Below, one piece after another: positions 1-5,402 of a stretch of 5,537 nucleotides of DNA; the stretch's first letter is position 1, and each line of letters starts with the position of its first letter. The notes beneath the pieces are model-generated. The model was not told where the DNA came from and made no database searches. It saw nothing but the letters and a program-made list of their open reading frames with translations. The translations under genes were made by a program, and so were the position numbers. Source of the stretch: Candidatus Nitrosopumilus sp. (GTDB lineage: Archaea > Thermoproteota > Nitrososphaeria > Nitrososphaerales > Nitrosopumilaceae); assembly GCA_029880665.1 (NCBI GenBank), contig JAOUNZ010000076.1:1-5537 (forward strand), in the 5' to 3' direction.

Positions 1-1065
1 TCCTTCTTCTGCAGGCATCTCTTCTAATCTACCACTCATTTCTCTGAGTGATTCAGCCCACCTACTTGTTGAATCTGCTACAAGTACAACGTCTTTACCC
101 ATATCTCTATAATATTCAGCAATTGTAACACCAGTGTAGATACTTGCTTCTCTTGCTGCTACTGGCATGTTACTAGTATTTGCTACAAGGACAGTTCTAT
201 CCATCAATGGTTTTCCACTACGTGGATCTTTGAGATGGGGAAATTCAACTAATACTTCAGTCATTTCATTTCCTCTTTCGCCACAACCAATGTAAACAAC
301 AACTTGAGAATCAGCCCATTTTGCAATTTGGTGTAATGTTACAGTCTTTCCTGTTCCAAATGCTCCAGGAATTGAACCAGTTCCTCCTTTTGCAATTGGG
401 AAGAATGTGTCAATAACACGTTGGCCAGTTAAGAGTGGAACAGTTGGATCATATCTCTTATTGTAAGGACGTGGTTTTCGTACAGGCCATCTATGATACA
501 TTTTGAGTGGAATTGATTGTCCATCTTTCTCAGTAGTAGCTAGTACAGTTTCTAAATCATAATCTCCTTCAGATACAAGGTTTGAGATAACTCCACCTGG
601 ATGATCTGGTGGAACCATGATAGAGTGCTCAATAAGATCAGTTTCTTGAACGGTTCCAATTACAAATCCTGGATGAACTACATCTCCATTGCCCACTTTT
701 GGAACAAAGTGATATTTTTTAGTCATATCAACAGGAGTGGTTGTAATGCCTCTTCCAATGAACGAACCAGAAGCTTTTGATAATTCTCTTAGAGGTCTTT
801 GAATCCCGTCATAAAGTTGTCCAATGATTCCAGGACCTAATAACACACTTAGTGGGTTTCCAGTACCAATCACAGGCTCTCCGGGTTTTAATCCACTTGT
901 AGACTCATAAACTTGAATAAATGCTACATCTCCAGTTAATCTAATCACTTCACCAACTAATTTTGAATTACCTACCGTAACTGTTTCATACATTTTTGCG
1001 TCAGACATCCCGTCTGCTTTTACTGCTGGACCGCTTACCCATACAATTCTACCTTGAGCTGCCAT
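1..1065 (-). CDS. atpA: A-type ATP synthase catalytic subunit A, 3' end missing at left edge
   Basis: Catalytic subunit of the A1 head, which forms or hydrolyses ATP at the A/B interface of the membrane-bound A-ATPase. The 355 codons in the window read without interruption from an ATG. Residues 1-75 form the beta-barrel domain. About 110-190 is the 'non-homologous' insert typical of A/V-type A subunits. The nucleotide-binding domain follows, with P-loop GAFGTGKT at 234-241, the catalytic-glutamate motif GCGERGNE at 260-267 (Glu263), and a Walker B strand followed by DSTSRWAE at 327-338. The usual family length is about 580-600 residues, so roughly 60% is present and the C-terminal helical domain lies off the left edge. 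No intein interrupts the P-loop, a common insertion site in archaeal and yeast homologues. The start is fixed by the family N-terminus and by the atpE stop directly touching it, which suggests translational coupling. The second P-loop residue is Ala where most archaeal A subunits have Pro. Confidence 0.97.
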   Translation of the reverse strand, partial: MAAQGRIVWVSGPAVKADGMSDAKMYETVTVGNSKLVGEVIRLTGDVAFIQVYESTSGLKPGEPVIGTGNPLSVLLGPGIIGQLYDGIQRPLRELSKASGSFIGRGITTTPVDMTKKYHFVPKVGNGDVVHPGFVIGTVQETDLIEHSIMVPPDHPGGVISNLVSEGDYDLETVLATTEKDGQSIPLKMYHRWPVRKPRPYNKRYDPTVPLLTGQRVIDTFFPIAKGGTGSIPGAFGTGKTVTLHQIAKWADSQVVVYIGCGERGNEMTEVLVEFPHLKDPRSGKPLMDRTVLVANTSNMPVAAREASIYTGVTIAEYYRDMGKDVVLVADSTSRWAESLREMSGRLEEMPAEEG

Positions 1066-1665
1066 CTAATTTCCTACTCCGAATTTTGATGCAATTTCTT
1101 TCCTTATTAAAGGCTTCAGGCGCTCAATTCTTGCATCTAATGTATTATCAAAGGTCATTGATCCATCTTTTGATTTTACTATAACACCGCCAAGACAATT
1201 AATTTGATCAGATGACAGTTCGGCGCCTGGAAACTGAGACAAAACAGATTGTACAACGTCTTTATCTTTAGAGTTTGTAAAAATTGTAATTTGAGTAGTG
1301 CCTAGAATTTGAGTTGATTCGCTCAACAAGGTCTTAATCAAATTAGAGTAATCTGCGTTCCTAGCAGTATTTGTGATTTGATCTAACGCTTTAGAAAAGA
1401 CTTTGTTGACTGACTCTTCTAATACCATAAGTTGTTTGTTTCGTGCCTCAATATCTGAACTTCCCGTAATCTGTTTTTCTATCTTATTAGCCTCTTTTTT
1501 GCCATCAGAGATGATTTTATCATATTCACTCTCTAGTTTTGGAATAGCGGAATCTATCTTTTGCTGTGAATCAACGAGTGCTGATTTAATGTTGGAAAGG
1601 ATATTTTTTTCGGTATTTGTCAGAATTTTATCAATCGTACTTTCTAATGCGGAATTAGATGCCAA
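1066..1665 (-). CDS. atpE: A-type ATP synthase peripheral-stalk subunit E
   Basis: Subunit E pairs with the small H (G) subunit as the peripheral stalk that holds the A1 head still against the membrane subunit I. The 199-residue product has the family layout. Residues 1-95 are highly charged and helical (coiled-coil-like, rich in K, E, Q and I). A compact C-terminal domain ends in the family hallmark at about 159-195: GGVIVKSKDG, then a DNTLDARIERLKP-like stretch and an amphipathic helix. The length is typical. The start must be non-ATG: the first in-frame Met after it is residue 80, and an in-frame stop lies upstream at 1711-1713. TTG at 1663-1665 is the best choice, giving an N-terminus MASNSALES. 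It is first in a minus-strand operon with atpA; the TAG stop abuts the atpA ATG with no gap. Subunits C and F, normally between E and A in euryarchaeal operons, are absent here. Confidence 0.93.
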   Translation of the reverse strand: MASNSALESTIDKILTNTEKNILSNIKSALVDSQQKIDSAIPKLESEYDKIISDGKKEANKIEKQITGSSDIEARNKQLMVLEESVNKVFSKALDQITNTARNADYSNLIKTLLSESTQILGTTQITIFTNSKDKDVVQSVLSQFPGAELSSDQINCLGGVIVKSKDGSMTFDNTLDARIERLKPLIRKEIASKFGVGN

Positions 1666-1688
1666 TAGATGCAGTTGACCCGTAATGG

Positions 1689-1696
1689 ATTTTAAT
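1689..1696 (-). promoter_or_regulatory. Putative TATA box for atpE-atpA
   Basis: The minus strand reads ATTAAAAT, an archaeal TATA-like box centred about 27 nt before the TTG start of atpE. An archaeal transcription start usually lies about 25-28 nt after the box centre, so this would give a leaderless or almost leaderless mRNA. No convincing Shine-Dalgarno motif precedes the start, which agrees with that reading. The alternative box TTTAATAT (1719-1726 read on the minus strand) would give a leader of roughly 30 nt. Confidence 0.45.
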
Positions 1697-1718
1697 GTTT
1701 GGGATGAGAATCAGAAAG

Positions 1719-1726
1719 ATATTAAA
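1719..1726 (+). promoter_or_regulatory. Putative TATA box for atpI
   Basis: ATATTAAA on the plus strand is centred about 30 nt before the TTG start of atpI at 1753. The predicted transcription start falls a few nucleotides ahead of that codon. With the atpE box it makes a compact divergent promoter inside an 87-nt spacer. The same eight bases read as TTTAATAT on the other strand, so the box could in principle serve either direction. Confidence 0.42.
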
Positions 1727-1752
1727 CTCAATGAAAATACCCAGAAATTGTC

Positions 1753-3852
1753 TTGGGAACAGCTGATCTAAAACTTGGAACCGTAATTTTACCAAGAAGT
1801 GAGTCTCCAAAAGTAATTTCAAGATTAACAGAGTTTGAATGGTATCACAAAATTGATTCTGCTAGTGATCTGGTAACCCCTGAAATCGATGATCTTTTAT
1901 TAAAAGCGCAACAAACTTTCCAATCAATTGATGATGTGGTTAAAGGAATGGGAATTCCTCTAAGTGTAGGAATTATGGAGATATTATTCAAAGGAACCGT
2001 AATTAAGAAAAAAGATTATGAAATTAATGAAATTGAAGAGATGGTAGAGGAATTAAGCAAAGAATCTCCTTCCATTATTGATGAGCCGGCAAAATTATTA
2101 CAAGACGCTGCTGATACTAGACTTTCTATTGAAGAATACAAGGCACTTAAAGACACTTTAGAAGTAATTAGAAAAATGAAGATAGATCTTTCCGGATTTG
2201 GTTTAATGAGACACTTTTTTACAAATCTCTTTGTAATCAATTCTGCAGACTATGATGAGATTAAACGTTCCCTTGAAGATGTTACAATTTACAAATATGA
2301 CTTGGAAAGCAAAGAAAAATCAGCAATTTTGATAATTTCAGGTACTGAAGATTCTGAGAAAGTCCTCAAGGTATTGAGAAGTTTTAATTCAAGTACTTTT
2401 AAAATTCCAGAAGGGTTTCCACAAATTCCAAGTGAGGCATATGCACTTGCAGAATTAAAGATTAAAGAATTAACTGAAAAACAAGCAGCAATAAAAAAAC
2501 AATTGTCTGGATTAACAAAGAAGATCAGACGAGACATTTTATCTATTCATGAGAAAGCACAAGTTGCAAAGGATGTGCTTGAGACTTTAAGAAAACCTGG
2601 AGGAACAAAGAATTTTGCGGTAATTCAGGGCTTTATCCCAGAAAAAATGGAATCCAAGTTTACTGATATTACAAAACAATGGATGTCAGTTGTAGAAGAC
2701 ATAACAGATCCAAAACTAAGAGAAGAGATCCCTACATTATTTGACAATAAAAAATTTGTTAAAACTTTTGAAGTAATTACAAAAAGTCAGGGAATTCCAA
2801 AATCTGGAGAACCTGATCCAACACCTATGATTGCTCTGATGTGGCCAATATTCTATGGATTGATGTTTGCAGATATGGGTCACGGGTTGTTGTTAATGGG
2901 ATTAGGTTTACTTTTCAAATTCAAAGGACAGGGCGAATTATCTAGATGGGGAATGTTGATTGCAATTTCTGGTGCTTCGGCGGCTATAGCTGGTGTTGGT
3001 GCAGGGGAGGCATTTGGATATCATCTTGATCATATGGGTCCGTTTGAAGGATTATTGGAAGAGGGAGGAGTACTCCATTCAGTTAGTTGGATAGTAGGCA
3101 TTCTCAGTGTTGCAGAATTAACATTTGAACAGGTTATCAACATTCTCAAAGTTTCATTATTCATCGGAATTGTTCATCTGGTATGGGCAATGACGTTACG
3201 TGTTATTAGATTACTAAAAGAGGGTCATAAACTAGTGGTGTTTACTGAAGCAATTCCAAATATCACACTGTATGGGGGAATTGTAGTTGTTATGATGTGT
3301 GCTATTGGTTCTCAATATGATGTAATGAACATGTATTCCAGGGTCCATACAGAAGCTGTTCCTTGGGTCACTATGTTCCTTGGAGATTGGGCACAAGTTT
3401 GGATCATCACACGAATTGCAGTCGTAATTGTAATTGCATCAATGATCATAATGATGGTCGGAGGCGTTATGCATGCAAAGAAACATCCAGAAGACGGGGC
3501 AGATCCTGCAAGTGTAATAATGGAGGTCCTGCTAGGAAAGACAGTTGAAAGTCTAGCACATACAATTAGTTATGCTCGACTTGGAATTATGTTATTGGTG
3601 CATGCAGCTTTATTGCTTACAGTAAATAATGCATTTTCGTCTTTAGGTGGTGCAGAATCAGGCGGTGCAATGGCCATGATTATTGGAGGCAACTTAGGAA
3701 TTATGATGATTGAAGGATTAATTGTGTATATCCAATCCCTCAGATTACACTTGTATGAGTTCTTTACAAAGTGGTATGTTGGTGGTGCACAGCCATTTAG
3801 ACAAATTAGACCAGAGTTAATTTACAATCAATTCATCTGGAAAAGAAAATAA
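1753..3852 (+). CDS. atpI: A-type ATP synthase membrane subunit I (a subunit)
   Basis: Membrane stator of the AO sector. It anchors the peripheral stalks and forms the two half-channels that pass ions to the proteolipid ring. It has 699 residues, normal for archaeal I subunits and shorter than eukaryotic 100-116 kDa homologues. Residues 1-355 are the cytoplasmic arm, with coiled-coil stretches near 85-145 and 230-285. From about 358 there are roughly eight hydrophobic segments. The first contains the family motif PIFYGLMFADMGHG (365-378). The essential half-channel arginine is Arg609 in LAHTISYARL (601-610; codon 3577-3579). The last helix has GLIVYIQSLRLHLYEFF (655-671), containing the conserved Gln, Arg and His. 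The start is TTG: an in-frame TGA lies at 1732-1734 and the first in-frame ATG would remove 65 residues. ATT at 1747 is a weaker alternative. It is transcribed away from atpE-atpA, and no ring subunit gene follows it. Confidence 0.96.
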   Translation: MGTADLKLGTVILPRSESPKVISRLTEFEWYHKIDSASDLVTPEIDDLLLKAQQTFQSIDDVVKGMGIPLSVGIMEILFKGTVIKKKDYEINEIEEMVEELSKESPSIIDEPAKLLQDAADTRLSIEEYKALKDTLEVIRKMKIDLSGFGLMRHFFTNLFVINSADYDEIKRSLEDVTIYKYDLESKEKSAILIISGTEDSEKVLKVLRSFNSSTFKIPEGFPQIPSEAYALAELKIKELTEKQAAIKKQLSGLTKKIRRDILSIHEKAQVAKDVLETLRKPGGTKNFAVIQGFIPEKMESKFTDITKQWMSVVEDITDPKLREEIPTLFDNKKFVKTFEVITKSQGIPKSGEPDPTPMIALMWPIFYGLMFADMGHGLLLMGLGLLFKFKGQGELSRWGMLIAISGASAAIAGVGAGEAFGYHLDHMGPFEGLLEEGGVLHSVSWIVGILSVAELTFEQVINILKVSLFIGIVHLVWAMTLRVIRLLKEGHKLVVFTEAIPNITLYGGIVVVMMCAIGSQYDVMNMYSRVHTEAVPWVTMFLGDWAQVWIITRIAVVIVIASMIIMMVGGVMHAKKHPEDGADPASVIMEVLLGKTVESLAHTISYARLGIMLLVHAALLLTVNNAFSSLGGAESGGAMAMIIGGNLGIMMIEGLIVYIQSLRLHLYEFFTKWYVGGAQPFRQIRPELIYNQFIWKRK

Positions 3853-3895
3853 AAAACATAGAAAATCTACAGATTAAATAGATCCAGGCGTGAGC

Positions 3896-3911
3896 TTGAT
3901 TTTTATTTTCC
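3896..3911 (+). terminator. T-rich tract after atpI
   Basis: About 45 nt after the atpI stop the plus strand has a run of five T, an A, then four T. Archaeal RNA polymerase terminates at such oligo-T tracts without needing a hairpin. No strong stem precedes it. It is the first of two candidate termination points for atpI. Confidence 0.35.
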
Positions 3912-3985
3912 ATGATATTTGGAAGTACTTTCCCATAACATGTCACGTATTGTTCCGATTAAGATAGCAATTATATCAGTATGTT

Positions 3986-4011
3986 AGGCCTTTGAATAGG
4001 TCCTCATTCAA
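3986..4011. other. Two overlapping, mutually exclusive small hairpins in the convergent spacer
   Basis: AGGCCT (3986-3991) can pair with AGGTCCT (3998-4004) with one bulged T, around the loop TTGAAT. The loop itself (3992-3997) is perfectly complementary to ATTCAA at 4006-4011, giving a second 6-bp stem with an 8-nt loop. Both cannot form together. The element lies outside any gene between the converging atpI and sulfurtransferase genes. Stems this short in AT-rich DNA may be chance. Confidence 0.25.
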
Positions 4012-4032
4012 CCACAGTTTCATTATAGATCC

Positions 4033-4052
4033 GAATTTTGAAATTCTTTTTT
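4033..4052 (+). terminator. Stem plus T6: terminator-like element for atpI
   Basis: GAATTT and AAATTC form a perfect inverted repeat (4033-4038 and 4041-4046), realistically a 5-bp stem with a TTGA loop, directly followed by six T (4047-4052). The layout resembles an intrinsic terminator on the plus strand about 180 nt after atpI. The T tract alone could also act as an archaeal terminator. It would stop readthrough into the oppositely oriented sulfurtransferase gene. Confidence 0.4.
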
Positions 4053-4116
4053 ACAATATACTATGTTTAGTGTTAATTTAAGATTAATCAAAATATATTT
4101 AGATTGTTTTGAAGAA

Positions 4117-4893
4117 TTATTTTTCTACAGGTAATTCAATCTTGTTTCCCCATTCTCCCCAAGAACCAAGATAAACTCGAATATTTTTGAATCCTAGTTT
4201 TTTCAAAACTAGAAAAGAGTTAGTAGCCCTATATGCTCCTTGACAATAGACAACAATTTCGGAGTCTTTTGGGAAGCGATATATTTTTGATAATTGTTCA
4301 TCATTTTTGAAAGTTCCATCCTCATCAATATTTTGATTCCAATCAATATTGATTGCATTTGGAATGTGGCCAGATCGAGCAGCTCGAATTACGCTTCCGT
4401 CGAATTCCCCAGTTGAACGGACATCAAGAATTGTAATCTTGTCAATGTTATTTTTAATGTGTTCGAATCCTGAAATTATTTGTGGGTTAATTTTTCCTGT
4501 AAACTTCGATGGTGTGAAACCATTAAGTTTTGTTTCAAGCGGGAGATTTTCTTTTTTCCATTTTGTTATTCCACCGTCCAACATCAATGTATTTTCATGA
4601 GAAAAGTACATCAGCAACCAAACACCTCTTGCTGCAAGCATTCCAGAAAAATCATCATAAAAGATGACCTTTTTTTCTTGTGTCACTCCAAGAAATGAAA
4701 GAAGATGTTGAGTTTGAACATTAAAAGTTGCTATTCCTAGTTTTGTTGTATCAGTCCAATGAAATGCAAATAAATCTAAATGAACAGACCCAGGAATATG
4801 ACCAGCAGAGTATTCTTTAAAAGAACGAGTATCGACTATGATGACATCAGGATCATCAAAAATTGAATTAAGCTCAGTTGTAGAAATTAGCAT
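4117..4893 (-). CDS. Two-domain rhodanese-type sulfurtransferase
   Basis: Probably transfers sulfane sulfur from thiosulfate, 3-mercaptopyruvate or a protein persulfide to an acceptor through a cysteine persulfide. The substrate cannot be read from sequence. It is cytoplasmic, with no signal peptide. Numbered from the ATG, it has 258 residues in two rhodanese domains. The N-terminal domain (1-118) has DTRSFKEY at 21-28 and GHIPGSVHLD at 31-40, but its active-site loop reads YDDFSG, with Asp80 where Cys would be, so it is catalytically silent, as is usual in this family. The C-terminal domain (about 142-258) has DVRSTGEF at 157-164, GHIPNA at 175-180, the active loop CQGAYR with Cys217, and GSWGEWGN near the end. 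The loop differs from the CGSGVT of mercaptopyruvate enzymes. The reading frame extends to a TTG at 4912-4914 (265 residues). I prefer the ATG at 4891-4893 because it begins the fold directly. The gene converges with atpI and appears monocistronic. Confidence 0.88.
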   Translation of the reverse strand: MLISTTELNSIFDDPDVIIVDTRSFKEYSAGHIPGSVHLDLFAFHWTDTTKLGIATFNVQTQHLLSFLGVTQEKKVIFYDDFSGMLAARGVWLLMYFSHENTLMLDGGITKWKKENLPLETKLNGFTPSKFTGKINPQIISGFEHIKNNIDKITILDVRSTGEFDGSVIRAARSGHIPNAINIDWNQNIDEDGTFKNDEQLSKIYRFPKDSEIVVYCQGAYRATNSFLVLKKLGFKNIRVYLGSWGEWGNKIELPVEK

Positions 4894-4915
4894 AATTTGA
4901 TTGGATACTATCAAG

Positions 4916-4944
4916 TCTAAATTGATTTGGATCAGATAATAAAA
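4916..4944 (-). promoter_or_regulatory. Two candidate TATA boxes for the sulfurtransferase gene
   Basis: Minus-strand AATTTAGA (4916-4923) is centred 26.5 nt before the ATG at 4893. Minus-strand TTTTATTA (4937-4944) is centred 26.5 nt before the alternative TTG at 4914. Each box therefore predicts an essentially leaderless mRNA for one of the two possible starts. The upstream box would otherwise give the ATG form a leader of about 20 nt. No Shine-Dalgarno sequence precedes either codon. Confidence 0.35.
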
Positions 4945-4977
4945 GAAGAAAGGTGTTTTTTCTTATTCGTATACTGC

Positions 4978-4998
4978 AACTTAGTACTGGTATAAGTT
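4978..4998. promoter_or_regulatory. 21-bp imperfect dyad between the PII-like and sulfurtransferase genes
   Basis: The arms AACTTA (4978-4983) and TAAGTT (4993-4998) are perfect complements. Inside them TAC (4985-4987) and GTA (4990-4992) continue the symmetry, broken only by one extra G at 4984 and a central TG. It could be a protein-binding operator about 35 nt upstream of the sulfurtransferase TATA candidate. It could also be an RNA hairpin with a CUGG loop in the 3' end of the PII-like transcript. No T run follows it on the minus strand, so it is not a simple terminator. Confidence 0.3.
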
Positions 4999-5029
4999 AT
5001 TTACAAAATAATACTAATTTTCTTCAAAT

Positions 5030-5055
5030 TAAAGAAAAGATGAAAATAAAATATC
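5030..5055 (-). terminator. U-rich tract ending the PII-like transcript
   Basis: Starting three nucleotides after the TAA stop of the PII-like gene, the minus strand carries repeated T runs (ATATTTTATTTTC, then CTTTTCTTT). This suits archaeal oligo-T termination and would separate this gene from the sulfurtransferase downstream. No stem-loop is visible. Confidence 0.4.
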
Positions 5056-5057
5056 GT

Positions 5058-5402
5058 TTATAATGCGGATGAATCGGTTTTTTGGCTGGCAATATTAACT
5101 ACTTGAACAACATCAGTAACAATTACTATTCCATCACCATTTTTTCCGGTGTAAGCAGACTGGGTTATAGCTGAAATAATTTCTGAAACTTCAGAATCAT
5201 CTACAACGGTCATAACAGAATCCATATCATTGTATTCAGCTCGAAATTGTGCTGTTCCTCTACCACTTCGAATCATAGGCCGCTCTGCGGAACCTTGACC
5301 TTTTATATTTGTCACAGTCACGCCTTTTGCTCCTGCAGATCTAATCGCATTAACCACGTCAGGAAGTTTATCACTCCTGACTATAGTTTCAAGTCTTTTC
5401 AT
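5058..5402 (-). CDS. Divergent PII-family (GlnB/GlnK-like) signalling protein
   Basis: PII proteins are trimeric sensors that classically bind ATP/ADP and 2-oxoglutarate and control nitrogen uptake or assimilation. The 114 residues match the family length (about 112) and fold. The N-terminus MKRLETIVRSDKLPDVVNAI matches the first strand and helix, GAKGVTVTNIKGQG (24-37) leads into the T-loop (about 38-61), and the B-loop TGKNGDG is at 85-91. However, the T-loop lacks the uridylylated Tyr51 (E. coli GlnB numbering), with only Phe53 and Tyr57 nearby. Gln39 is Ala, Arg38 is Ser, the Lys58 position is Met60/Asp61, Lys90 is Ile92, and the C-terminal Arg101/Arg103 pair is replaced by VVNIAS. Phosphate and 2-oxoglutarate contacts are therefore largely lost while the structural glycines remain. 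The ligand and partner are unknown; a role in classical nitrogen control should not be assumed. No ammonium transporter gene is adjacent in the window. The ATG start matches the family N-terminus. Confidence 0.85.
   Translation of the reverse strand: MKRLETIVRSDKLPDVVNAIRSAGAKGVTVTNIKGQGSAERPMIRSGRGTAQFRAEYNDMDSVMTVVDDSEVSEIISAITQSAYTGKNGDGIVIVTDVVQVVNIASQKTDSSAL

Noticed and set aside
343..366. Intein in the atpA P-loop
   Set aside because: The frame reads directly from the conserved residues before the P-loop to those after it, with no insertion.
996..1678. Plus-strand frames at 996-1184 and 1403-1678
   Set aside because: Antisense shadows of atpA and atpE, which have clear family motifs.
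1717..1728. Exact 12-mer AGATATTAAACT repeated at 5481-5492
   Set aside because: About one such 12-mer repeat is expected by chance in an AT-rich window this size. Only the first copy has a sensible distance to a gene start.
2016..2537. Open frames of 74 and 82 codons on the minus strand
   Set aside because: They lie antisense inside atpI, have low-complexity Ser/Ile/Leu-rich products with no recognisable family, and atpI itself is unmistakable.
3363..3548. 61-codon plus-strand frame
   Set aside because: Out-of-frame shadow within the membrane domain of atpI, with a composition rich in Arg, Cys and Asn and no fold signature.
3853..4116. tRNA or C/D box guide RNA in the convergent spacer
   Set aside because: No T-arm consensus, no cloverleaf pairing and no paired C and D boxes could be found.
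4063..4134. Possible 23-codon plus-strand peptide starting at an ATG
   Set aside because: Very short, begins just after a terminator-like T tract, overlaps the end of the sulfurtransferase antisense, and lacks a properly spaced TATA box.
4349..4698. Plus-strand frames opposite the sulfurtransferase
   Set aside because: They mirror conserved rhodanese codons on the other strand and have no independent start signals.
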